This document shows, piece after piece, positions 17,739 to 28,865 of a stretch of DNA of 64,000 nucleotides. The notes under the pieces are model-generated. The model searched no databases and was not told the origin of the DNA. It worked only from the letters and a program-made list of their open reading frames with translations. Position 1 is the first letter of the stretch. The number at the start of each line of letters is the position of its first letter. This stretch comes from Planctomycetota bacterium (GTDB taxonomy: Bacteria > Planctomycetota > UBA1135 > UBA2386), in NCBI GenBank assembly GCA_019636245.1, contig JAHBXX010000026.1:1-64000 (forward strand), written 5' to 3'. The position numbers were made by a program, and so were the translations under genes.

Positions 17739-18274
17739 GGTGAGGTGGACCTCTCCGGATGTCACGCGGCCGAGCGGTAGTTCGGCCGCCCCTTCGGGTC
17801 GCGCGACCAGTTCGAACTCGCCGTCCCATGGCCAGACCGAACTCGAACCGCCCATCGGCATCGGTCACCGCCACGTCCTGGGCGTTCCGCCGGCGCGCGG
17901 CGTCAGCTCCCCGGTCGACCCTTCCCAGTGCGGCTTGCGGCCGGCAACCGCCACGTAGCCGTCGACCGTCGGCACCGCCGCAGACCGGAAGGCACCCTGA
18001 GCGTCGGTGACGACGTGTTCCCTCCGCCCACGAGCGCGCGGTGCCCCAGCATGGCGTCCCCATCGGGATCGGCGGCGAACCACGTGACCTCGATGCCGGC
18101 GACCGGATGGCCGTCCGGATCGACGACGGTGCCCGCGACGGCGGCGAGGGTGGGATCCGCGTGGGCTGTGAAGATCGGGTTGGCGCGCCGCAGGACGGGC
18201 AATACCAGCCAGGCCACGGCGAGCAGCGCGGCGAGGGCCGCGAACGGGGTCACCTTCCAGCGTGGGGCGGGCAT
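17739..18274 (-). pseudogene. Decayed copy of the carboxypeptidase-regulatory-like gene
   Basis: The ATG at 18274 begins MPAPRWKVTP with the same anchor and 'VAGTVVDPDGHPVAGIEVTWFAADPDG' region as the intact paralogue. The frame is then broken at 'ALVGGG/NTSS', re-enters in another frame ('EHVVTDAQGAFRSAAVPTVDGY'), loses the middle domain by an internal deletion, and shifts again before the 'AQDVAVTDADGRFEFG' end. At least two frameshifts and one deletion make it non-functional. Confidence 0.85.
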
Positions 18275-18365
18275 GGAGGCATGCCTATGGCCCACTCAGG
18301 TGGAAATCTGGCGGCGGCGCAGGCAGCTAGCCCACCGATGAGCTGGGCGGCAGCCACGGCACGAC
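17739..18365. repeat. Direct repeat, right copy (decayed)
   Basis: This is the counterpart of 15219-15980. Against the left copy it has an inserted C in the 'ccagaccgaactcg' stretch, lacks about 133 bases equivalent to about 15369-15501, and has lost one base near 18020. Similarity continues about 90 bases beyond the start codon. Confidence 0.75.
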
Positions 18366-18403
18366 CCAGGAAGCCCCTGGCGCGCGTGGGCCGTGGAACG
18401 CCA

Positions 18404-19753
18404 TCAGAACGTCCAGGTTGCGACGTTGCTCGTGTGGCAGGCTGCCGGGTCGTAGGCCTGGAACAACAGTGGGATACCGATCACGCTGCCAGGGACGAAG
18501 ACGGTGAGTCCCGCGGATCCGGCGGCGTTCGCTGTAGCGGTGCCGAGCGTCACCGGGCCGGCGAGGTCGAGCCCTTCGAGGCAGCCCGGCACCACGGTCT
18601 GGCCGCCGCTCGCGGCGACGAAGAACCAGACGGTACCACCGGGCGTGGCGCCGGTGGCGGCGATTGTGTTGTTGGTGTTGGCGACGCCAGGCGTCGGTGC
18701 GGCGTGCGCGACCTGGGTCGGAATCATCACGAACGGCTCGTAGAAGCCGTTCAGAACGCCCTCGCCGGCGATCGCGCCGGCGTCGTTGATGCCGTTGGCG
18801 CTGGTCAGCAGCCATGGCGACTGCGGCGGCAGCTTGCCGTTGAGGTCGACGACGGGTTGTCCGACCGGTTTGTGCACGGCGATGTAGGCCGGCGTCGCGA
18901 AGGTGCGGCACCAGCCGGCCGCCTCGCCGGCGGCATTGCCACAGGTGGCGTAGCAGTCCGTACCAGCCAGGGCGCCGAGGTCGGCAACGGCACCGTTGAC
19001 CCAGCTGGCGAAGTGGATCCGGCCGCTCGCTGGCGAGATCGAGGCACCGAGGAAGAAGGTCGGGCTGATTGCTGTGGTGACGATGCCCCAGCCGCCGAGG
19101 GTCGGCAACTGGGTCAGCGCCCACGTGCCCCCGGTCCTGGACCAGGAGACGGGTTGCGCGGTGACCAAGTTGGCGAGGTAGCCGACGACCACATCGCCCG
19201 TGGTGATGTCCAGGCCCTCTCCCTGCCACAGTGCGGGCAGCGTCGGCAGAGGCAGCGGCGAACCGACGTCGGCATCGCTGGTCCAGGCGATCGGGTAGGT
19301 GAAGAGACCGTCGTCGGCGAAGCCCGCGGCCGCGACGACGCCTTCGAGGCCGTTGACGCCGCTGAAGATGGTACCCGGCAGCAAACCCATCTCGTATTCC
19401 GTCCAGGAGCCGTGCTGTTCCCAAGTGGTCGCCATCGTCGACGTGCTGCCGGTCGCTGCCATCCCGCCGATGCGGCCGGTGTCGTCGATCCGTCGGGCGG
19501 ATCCTTCGGCACCACCAGGGTGGGCGCTCAGTTGCACCCCGATGCCGTTCACCCATACGACTGGCTGGGGCAAGCCGCTGGCGTACGCCTCCCCGACCAC
19601 CCGCATCGAGTTGTCGACGTCATAGGCACGGCCGTGTGCCAAGCCAGGCACCGTCAGGTGCCGGATGGTGTACTGCTGCGCCCTGGCGGCCTCGCACACA
19701 CCGAACGCCAACGGGACGCACCACGCGACACGGGAACCGGTTGCCCACAGCAT
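18404..19753 (-). CDS. Secreted HAF-repeat-like protein
   Basis: The protein has 449 residues with a signal peptide ending near ARAQ. The body repeats short units such as 'AYDVDNSMRVVGEAY', 'GEGLDITTGDVVVGYL' and 'ANGINDAGAIAGEGV', which resemble HAF (extracellular, probably propeller-forming) repeats. The C-terminus ('GGTVWFFVAASGG', 'AGLTVFVPGSVIGIPLLFQAYDPAACHTSNVATWTF' region) resembles a terminal beta-domain often found on planctomycete secreted proteins, possibly a sorting domain. Function unknown. The signal peptide supports the start at 19753. Confidence 0.72.
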   Translation of the reverse strand: MLWATGSRVAWCVPLAFGVCEAARAQQYTIRHLTVPGLAHGRAYDVDNSMRVVGEAYASGLPQPVVWVNGIGVQLSAHPGGAEGSARRIDDTGRIGGMAATGSTSTMATTWEQHGSWTEYEMGLLPGTIFSGVNGLEGVVAAAGFADDGLFTYPIAWTSDADVGSPLPLPTLPALWQGEGLDITTGDVVVGYLANLVTAQPVSWSRTGGTWALTQLPTLGGWGIVTTAISPTFFLGASISPASGRIHFASWVNGAVADLGALAGTDCYATCGNAAGEAAGWCRTFATPAYIAVHKPVGQPVVDLNGKLPPQSPWLLTSANGINDAGAIAGEGVLNGFYEPFVMIPTQVAHAAPTPGVANTNNTIAATGATPGGTVWFFVAASGGQTVVPGCLEGLDLAGPVTLGTATANAAGSAGLTVFVPGSVIGIPLLFQAYDPAACHTSNVATWTF

Positions 19754-19966
19754 GAGTCGAACTCCTCTCGTTGACCGGGCGACGCGAAGAACACACCGCC
19801 TCCTCCACGATCCCGTGGCGGCAGTCCTCCGTCAACACCGTGCAGTCCCCCCACCGGAATGTGATCGCCTGGGCCGCCGGGGACATCGATGGACGGTTCT
19901 CGGCGTGAACGGTCCATGCGTTGCTCGCGACGCTGCGGGGTGGTGCGGGCACTGCGCCGCCAACCG

Positions 19967-20935
19967 TCACTTGCGCCCGGCACGCGCGCGGACCTGCTCG
20001 CGGTCGACGGTGACCACCAGCCGGTCGGACTTCACCGCGGTGAAGTCCGCTTCGCCCTCCGCCAACGGCTCGCCGGCGCGCACGATGTGCAGGCGCACCG
20101 CCTTCACCGGTGGCAACTGCAGCCGCAGGCTGGGATGGTGTTTGCCCGGGCCGCTGTAGACCATGATCGGACGTTGCTCGGCGCGAACGGTCGCGTGCAG
20201 CTCACCATCCTGGAGCGATGCACCGATCAGGTCGAGCTGGTAGGAACCCGGGCCGAGCTTGCCCCACGCGATGTCGAGCAGGGACTTGCCGTTGCGCTCT
20301 GTGAACGTGACCTGCGGCTGATCGACCGTGTCGCTCCCGCCGAGCAGAAGGACCTGCTCGCGCGCGGGGGTCTCGTCGGCATGGATGCGCACCACCAACG
20401 CTTCGCTGGCGACCGGCTGGAGGTCGATCTTCGGGTCGCGGCGACGCGAGCCGACGATGTCGACCTCGACCCTCTCGGTGCGCGGCGTGCGGAGGAACTG
20501 GGCCGGGTAGGAGGTGAGCCCGGTCGCCGGCGAGTCGAGCGCCACGTCGATGCCCGGCCCTGGCGGGAGCACGGTGCGCAATCGCACCTTCAGCCCGTCC
20601 GCCTCGAGCCGGAGTTGCTCGCAGAGCATCCGGATGGCCAATCCCGACGACGACTGGTCGCAGCGCAGCGGACCCCACGCGATCACCAGCACCTGCTCGT
20701 TCTGGAAGTCGACGTGCAGTTCCTTCTTGTCCTCCCCCCATGCCGCGAGGCTGAACTGCCGCGCGTCCTCGTCGCTGCGAAGGCAGGTGACCTGCGGTTC
20801 GACCTGCGGCAGGTAGAGCGGAATCTCGTGACGCGCCCAGAAGCGCAAGTCGGCGAGAAGGTCGATGCCGTCGTCCTGGGCGAACACAGCGGACGTTGCG
20901 AGCATCACGCAAACCGCGAAACGGGGGTAGTTCAT
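19967..20935 (-). CDS. Secreted protein of unknown function
   Basis: The protein has 322 residues. MNYPRFAVCVMLATSAVFAQ is a clear cleavable signal. The rest is beta-rich without a motif I recognise. It has a central 'RVEVDIVGSRRRDPKIDL' and a long region 'LLGGSDTVDQPQVTFTE' and a basic C-terminus 'QVRARAGRK'. No transmembrane helix follows the signal. It is 213 bases upstream of the HAF-like gene on the same strand, and divergent from glgX. No function can be given. Confidence 0.6.
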   Translation of the reverse strand: MNYPRFAVCVMLATSAVFAQDDGIDLLADLRFWARHEIPLYLPQVEPQVTCLRSDEDARQFSLAAWGEDKKELHVDFQNEQVLVIAWGPLRCDQSSSGLAIRMLCEQLRLEADGLKVRLRTVLPPGPGIDVALDSPATGLTSYPAQFLRTPRTERVEVDIVGSRRRDPKIDLQPVASEALVVRIHADETPAREQVLLLGGSDTVDQPQVTFTERNGKSLLDIAWGKLGPGSYQLDLIGASLQDGELHATVRAEQRPIMVYSGPGKHHPSLRLQLPPVKAVRLHIVRAGEPLAEGEADFTAVKSDRLVVTVDREQVRARAGRK

Positions 20936-21144
20936 CGGGGGCAAGGAATGGGAGCGCGGCGGATAACTCCCTGATCCTACTTCCCCCGCCGCTGCCACGG
21001 CCCGGCATGGCGACCGGCGCCGGCCGACTCCTCGTTCGCCACGAGCGCCCCTCGCGGAGGTATCGTGCCGCCGGCGCCGCCGCCTGCGTTCTCGTCACCA
21101 GCGGGGTCAGGCAACGCTCCGAGAAGCTGCTTCGTAGGACCTCC

Positions 21145-23196
<2,052 letters not shown>

Positions 23197-23197
23197 C

Positions 23198-24727
23198 ATG
23201 ACGGTGGCATCGCGCGCGCCGTTCTCGCTGCAGCGGCGCACCAGCGGCATCCTGCTGCACCCGACGTCGTTGCCGGGACCGCACGGCTGCGGCGATCTGG
23301 GCGCAGAGGCCCACGGATTCGTCGAGTTCCTCGCGAGGGCCGGCCAGGCCTGCTGGCAGATGCTTCCCATCGGGCCGCCAGGACGGTTGCCGTGCGCGTC
23401 GCCGTACGACAGCGCCTCGGCGTTCGCCGGCAGTCCGTGGCTGGTGTCGCTCGACGAACTCGGCCGGCAGGGCCTGCTGACCCGCCGCGAGTTGCGGCCG
23501 GCGGAGCGCCTGCCCGAACGCCAGGTCGACCTCTCCGCGACGCAGGCGTTCCGGTCCCTGCGCTTGCAGGCTGCCTGCACGCGTTTCCACGCCCGCGGCG
23601 GCGAGCGGCGAAGGGACTACCGGGACTTCTGCGAACGGAACGCCGACTGGCTCGACGACTACGCGCTGTTCATGGCGCTGCGACGACACCACGGTGACCG
23701 GGCCTGGACCGACTGGGATCCGGAGCTGCGACAACGCCGCCCGGCCGCGCTGCGCGCCGTGCGCCGGCGACTGGCGGACGACATCCGCCGCCAGCGCTTC
23801 GAGCAGTTCGCCTTCGATCGCCAATGGCGGGCCTTGCGCACGCACGCCCAGGAACGCGGCATCGGCCTGATCGGCGACCTGCCGCTCTTCGTCGCCCACG
23901 ACAGCTGCGACGTGTGGCGGCATCCCGGCCTGTTCCAGCTCGACGCCAACGGGCGTCCGCGGCGCATCAGCGGCTATCCGCCGGACGAACTCAGCGCGCA
24001 CGGCCAACGCTGGGGCCATCCGCAGTACGACTGGGCCGCGCACCGCCGGACCGGCTTTCGTTGGTGGGTGCGCAGGTTCGAGCGGTTGTTCGACCTCTTC
24101 GATGCCGTCCGCGTCGACCACTTCCTCGGCTTCACCCGCAGCTGGTCGATCCCGGCCGACGCGGCGGACGCGAGCACCGGCCGCTGGGTGCCGTCGCCGG
24201 GCCGCGCCCTGCTGCGCACGGTGCGTTCCGCCCTCGGCAAGCTGCCCTTGATCGCCGAGGACCTCGGCCACGTGACGCCGGCCGACGTCAGGCTGCGCGA
24301 CCGCTTCGGGCTGCTGCCGACTCGCCTGCTGCAGTTCGGCTTCGGCGACGACCACGGCCGCTCCGAACACCTCCCGCACCACCACGGCAGGACGACGGCG
24401 GCCTACACCGGCAACCACGACACCGACACCTGGAACGGCTGGTTCGCGCGGCTGCCGGCCGGCCGGCAGGCCGCGGTGCGGCGCTACACCGGCGGCGACG
24501 GCCGTACGCCGCACCTGGCGGCGCTGCGCACTCTGCTGGGATCCCCGGCGAACCTCGTGGTGTTCCCGCTGCAGGACCTGCTCGGACTCGGCAGCCGTGC
24601 ACGCATGAACGTGCCGGGCACCGAGCTCGGCAACTGGCGATGGCGGATGCCGACGCGGGGGCTCGATCGCCATGCCCGGCGCCTGCGCGAGTTGACGCTC
24701 GCGTTCGGTCGCGGCGGCGGTGACTGA
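23198..24727 (+). CDS. malQ: 4-alpha-glucanotransferase (amylomaltase, GH77)
   Basis: The 509-residue protein transfers alpha-1,4-glucan segments. GH77 features are present: the N-terminal 'GILLHPTSLPGPHGCGDLG', nucleophile Asp307 in VRVDHFLGF, Glu354 in IAEDLG, and Asp408 in GNHDTDTW. Length is typical. It is separated by a single base from glgX, so translation is likely coupled: debranching releases linear oligosaccharides and this enzyme recasts them. It is convergent with the truncated antiporter gene. Confidence 0.95.
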   Translation: MTVASRAPFSLQRRTSGILLHPTSLPGPHGCGDLGAEAHGFVEFLARAGQACWQMLPIGPPGRLPCASPYDSASAFAGSPWLVSLDELGRQGLLTRRELRPAERLPERQVDLSATQAFRSLRLQAACTRFHARGGERRRDYRDFCERNADWLDDYALFMALRRHHGDRAWTDWDPELRQRRPAALRAVRRRLADDIRRQRFEQFAFDRQWRALRTHAQERGIGLIGDLPLFVAHDSCDVWRHPGLFQLDANGRPRRISGYPPDELSAHGQRWGHPQYDWAAHRRTGFRWWVRRFERLFDLFDAVRVDHFLGFTRSWSIPADAADASTGRWVPSPGRALLRTVRSALGKLPLIAEDLGHVTPADVRLRDRFGLLPTRLLQFGFGDDHGRSEHLPHHHGRTTAAYTGNHDTDTWNGWFARLPAGRQAAVRRYTGGDGRTPHLAALRTLLGSPANLVVFPLQDLLGLGSRARMNVPGTELGNWRWRMPTRGLDRHARRLRELTLAFGRGGGD

Positions 24728-24759
24728 CGATCGGTCGCGCCTGCACGATGGGCCCGGCC

Positions 24760-26167
24760 TCACCGGCCGGCGAGCGAAAGGGCCAGCATCTGCACCGCCA
24801 GGATGCGCAGGATCGTCGTCAGCGGATACACGGTCGCATAGGCCACGTTCGGGGCGTCCGAACCGGCGGCGTTCGACGCGAACGCCAGGGCCGGCGGATC
24901 GGTCATGCTGCCGGCCACGAGGCCGCTGAGGTCCATGAAGTTCAGCTTCAGGACGCGACGCGCCAACGTGCCCACGACCAGCAAGGGGACCACGGTGACG
25001 ACCAGTCCGGCGAGCATCCACTGCAGCCCGGTGACGCTGAACACGGTGGCGAAGAACTGCTGGCCCGCGGCGAGGCCGACCGCGGCGAAGAACACCGCGA
25101 TGCCCAACTCGCGGAATGCGAGGTTCGTGCCGATCGGCATGTGCCACACCTGCTTGCCGATGCGGCCGACGCGGCCGAGCAGCAGGGCGACGAGCAGCGG
25201 TCCGCCGGCCAGGCCGAGCTTCACCGGCTGCGGCAGACCTGGGAACACGATGGGCATCGTGCCGACGACGACGCCTAGCAGGATGCCGACGAAGAAGGGC
25301 ACGAAGTGGGTCTCGTTCAGCTCCTTCAGCGAGTTGCCGAGCGCGGCAGCAGCCTTCTCCAGGTCGGCTTCGTGGCCGACGATCTGCAGCATGTCGCCGA
25401 ACTGGAGGCGCACCCCCGGCACGGCGGTCATCTCGACGTCGGCGCGGCTGAGCCGGGTGACCGCGACCGCGAAGCGATCGTCGAGGTTCAACTCGCCCAC
25501 GGTCCGCCCCAGCACCGTGCGATCCGTGACCACGACGCGACGGGTGCCGATGCCGCTGGCCATGACCAGCAGATCCTCGTCGCTGCGGCCGCCAACCACG
25601 CGCTCGAACTGGTCGAGCCCGTGCGCGGTCCCGACGACGGCCAGGCGATCCCCGACATGCAGCACGGTCGCGTCGACCGCCGGCACCGTCCGGTCGCCGT
25701 GGCGCACGCGGGAGATCGTCACGCCCGTCTCCAACCGCCCGGGCACCTCGTCGAGGCGGAGCCCCTCGAGCCGCGAGTTGCCGACCACCAGCGTACGGCG
25801 CGCGAGCGGCTCCCCGCGCGAATGGCTCCGCGCCGCGAATCGTTCCGCCTCGCCCGCGATGTCGACACGGTGCAGGCGTCGCAGCAGCAGCAGGGAGCCG
25901 ATGATGCCGAGGATCGCCGTCGGATACGTCACGGCGTAGGCGATCGCCGGCAAGGCGAGCCGCTCCGCGGCGATCCCCGGCATGGTGCCGAGCGTCTGCG
26001 TGCCGGCGCCGAGCGATGGCGTGTTGGTCGACGCCCCGGCGAAGACGCCGATCACCGCGGCGCAGTCGAATCCGCACAGCCAGCCGAGCAGCGGCGCGAG
26101 TGCCGCACCGAACAGCACGATGGCGGCGGCGAGCAGGTTCAACTGCGCACCCTGCTGCCGCAGCGCC
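24760..26167 (-). pseudogene. AspT/YidE-family antiporter, 5'-truncated
   Basis: The open frame gives 460 residues from a TTG at 26142, and similarity continues upstream to about 26167. Two TrkA-C/RCK domains ('TLVVGNSRLEGLRLDEVPGR', 'VVVTDRTVLGRTVGELNLDDRF') lie between membrane halves, as in aspartate:alanine-exchanger-type (AAE) transporters, which are usually about 550 residues. The C-terminal membrane half is complete ('AGSMTDPPALAFA', 'VAYATVYPLTTILRI'). Roughly 90-100 N-terminal residues are missing because the sequence switches at about 26168 to a kinase fragment on the other strand. Without its promoter and first helices it is probably dead. Confidence 0.82.
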
Positions 26168-26168
26168 G

Positions 26169-27683
26169 CACCGCGATCTGAAGCCGAACAACGTCATGGT
26201 GGGCGCGTTCGGCGAGGTGCAAGTCATGGATTGGGGGATCGCGCTGCAGCTCCACTCCGACGGCGCCGCTGGCGATGCGGCCACGCCGCCCCGGATCTCG
26301 GGCACGCCTTCCTACATGGCGCCCGAGCAGGCGCGCGGCGAACTCGCTTGCATCGACCGCCGTAGCGACGTGTTCGGTCTCGGTGCGATCCTCTGCGAGA
26401 TCCTGACCGGCGCGCCGCCGTACGGCACCGGCACCACGGGCGAGCTGCTCGGTCGGGCGCAGCGCGGCGAACTGGAGCACGATCACGCCCGATTGCGCGC
26501 CGTCGGCGCCGCGGCCGGCGACCTCGTCGACCTGGCGTTGGCCTGCCTGCATGCCGACCCGGCAGCGCGACCTGCCGACGCTGCCGCGGTCGCGACCGCC
26601 GTCACGCGTCACATCGAATCGGCGGCCGCGCGACTGCACCAAGCCGAGCTCGGCGCACGTTCCGCAGCGGCCCGCGCAGCCAGCGAGCGAAAGGTCCGGC
26701 GTCTGACCATGGTCCTGGCGCTGGTCGTCGTCACCGTCGTCATCGGCGGCGCCTGGACCTGGACGACAGCGCTGCAGCGGGCCCAGCAGCGCACGCAGAC
26801 CGCGGAACGGCGGGCCACCGCCGCGTTGCTGGCTGCCGAACGTCGCTTCGCCGTCGCCGATGCGCCGCCGGCGGACGATCTGGCGGCGTGGAACGCTGCT
26901 GCGCGAGCGGCGCGCGGCGTGCTCGATCAGCTCGACGCCGACAGCCCTCCCGATCTCGCGGCACGTGCGCACGAGTTGCAGCAGCGGGCACAGTCCCTGG
27001 CCGACGACATGGAGTTCTGCCGAGCTCTGGCGCTCGCGGGCGCCGATTCGACCAACACGAACCGCTTCGACAGACGGCCGATGCGGCACGCGCTGCGCGC
27101 GTGCTTCGCCGCCCATCGGGGCGCGCCGATCGAAGCCAGCGACGCGCAGGCCGTGGCCAGTTCCCTGGCGACCCTTCGTTGGCGCGACATGCTCGTGACG
27201 GCACTCGACGCCTGGCTGCGCATCGAGCTGGAATGCGATCCGGCTTCGCCCGTGGCCCGCCGCGTGCATGCCGTCGTGGACCTGCTCGACGAGGACCCGT
27301 GGCGTCAACGCCTCCGTGCGGCCAACAAGGATCGTGATCTGGCAGCGCTGCGGGTGCTCGCCGCCGATCCGGCTGCCGAGGTCGAGCCGGCGTCGGCGCT
27401 GCGACATCTGGCGCTGGCGCTGCTCCATTCGAGCGACGTCACTGCAGCGACCGGTGTGCTGCGCCGCTGCATCGCGCGCTTCCCAGGGGACTTCCCGGCC
27501 TTGCTCGATCTGGGCTGGATGCTGCTGCAATCGCGGACCGCCGAGGCCGGCGAGTTGATGCGCTACGTGCAAGCCGCACTCGCCCTGCGGCCCAGCGATC
27601 CGGCGGCGCTGGAGCTGTCGGCGCTGGCGCTGAACTACACCGGTCGCCCGGTGGATGCCCTGGCGTCGATGGCGGCGCGTTGA
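26169..27683 (+). pseudogene. Ser/Thr kinase fragment, truncated at both ends
   Basis: Coding similarity begins abruptly at the catalytic loop HRDLKPNN. The glycine loop and the active-site lysine are absent. It continues through DWG (for DFG), [10 protein letters not shown] and the C-lobe, then a transmembrane helix ('[17 protein letters not shown]'), a coiled Ala/Arg-rich linker and TPR-like helices up to '[13 protein letters not shown]', where TPR similarity ends two residues before a stop. The fragment is joined to an antiporter remnant on the left and a secreted-protein remnant on the right. No catalysis is possible without the N-lobe. Confidence 0.85.
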
Positions 27684-28399
27684 CCCAGAGCGAGTTCGAG
27701 CTCAAGGGCACTCTGACGGTGCGGACGGAGTTCACGGTCGGTACTGCCTACGAGCTGTCGAAGACGATCATCTTCACCTCGGCCCCGACGGAGGACACGG
27801 TGGTGTTCACGAGCGTTCCGATCGACCGCTACACCTACACCGTGTTGACGTCCCCCGATCCCACCCTGGTCGGTCGGCAAGTCACGGTCGATCTGCCGCG
27901 CAGCCCGATCACGCTGCAGGCAGAGCGGGGCTTCTACAACGCCTCGCTGCCGCCCGACACGATGCGCATCGACGACGGGGTGTTCCAACACGTCATCGGC
28001 GCGCCGCGCAGTTACCCCACGGCAGCGCAGAAGAACGCGCTCCTGCAGAGTGGCGGGCTGCAGGTGGGCCCACAGAGCGTCGGCCAGGGCGGCGGCAGCA
28101 CCGAGGTCACGCTCGAGGTCGGCAGCGCAGTCTCGAGCGGCGGTGCGCTCGAGCTCGGCTTCGACCTCGAGCTCGAGTTGACCGCAGGATCGGTGCTCAC
28201 CGGCCTCAATCTGGGCGTGGCGGGAACCTCTACATGGCGAGTGACCAGCGGCTCGTCCACGAGCTACACCGGCGTCGTCGGCGCGATCGACGCGGCGAAC
28301 TTCGCCGCCAACCGTTACGAGTTCGGCCTGTTCACCTACGTGCAGCGCGACCAGACCACCGGGCGGCAGTTCCAGGTACTCAACTACTGGGTCCAGTAG
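27680..28399 (+). pseudogene. Secreted/adhesin-like protein, C-terminal fragment
   Basis: About 239 residues of beta-rich, Thr/Ser/Gly-rich protein with no signal peptide or start ('GRQVTVDLPRSPITLQAERG', 'GGSTEVTLEVGSAVSSGG', ending 'TGRQFQVLNYWVQ'). The composition is that of an extracellular protein, and the frame begins exactly where the kinase fragment ends. It is therefore read as the 3' part of a larger gene, rather than a free-standing gene. Family not recognised. A short cytoplasmic protein starting at TTG 27680 cannot be excluded. Confidence 0.55.
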
Positions 28400-28464
28400 G
28401 GCGATCCACGCGACGATTGCGACCGAGCGCGGCGGCGCGGCGTCCAGGTCCCAGCTGCCGGCCG

Positions 28465-28605
28465 GCCGCGCTGCAGTTCCGACCATCCCGAACGCGACCA
28501 CCAGCGGCTGCGGCGGCCGATCGCCGGCGATCCCCCGGCTCCGTCCGCCGCACGACCGGAGCGTTGCGCCCGGGTCCGCCCGCCACGACCCCCTGCGCCC
28601 GGCCT
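28465..28605. repeat. Dispersed degenerate repeat, copy 1 (in a 466-base gene-free gap)
   Basis: The gap 28400-28865 contains no recognised gene. Part of it aligns with 36447-36590: both start near 'gctgc(a/g)gttccg', share 'cggctgcgg..gccgatcgcc' and a CCGCAC-rich end, and keep the same orientation. The similarity is clear but imperfect, with several small indels. In the other copy it abuts an IS91-like fragment, so it may be part of that element. Confidence 0.6.
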
Positions 28606-28865
28606 GCTCCGTCGCCTCGCGCAGGCCGCGAGGGGCAGCGATCTCGCCCGCCTTCGGCGTGGTCCCTGCCATTCACCCGCACGACTTCCCGAGGACCGCC
28701 GAGTCTTCACCGCGCCCTGGCCGAGCCTCGCACCGCGCACTCGTCGCGGCGGAGGCCGCAGGGCCGCCCGGCGAGCCCTGGTCCGCGCGCTGGCACCGAC
28801 GGGTGGCGGAACCCGGGCGATCCGCGAACGAACCGGCGGCTCGGACCGCTGTACCGGATACAGCC

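Noticed and set aside
19754-19966. Open frames in the gap between the HAF-like and unknown secreted genes
   Set aside because: Short, overlapping both neighbours, with no motif or start signal.
26142-26142. TTG 26142 as a true start giving a short functional antiporter
   Set aside because: Family similarity continues upstream of it to the junction at about 26168, so the frame is a truncated remainder, not a natural N-terminus.
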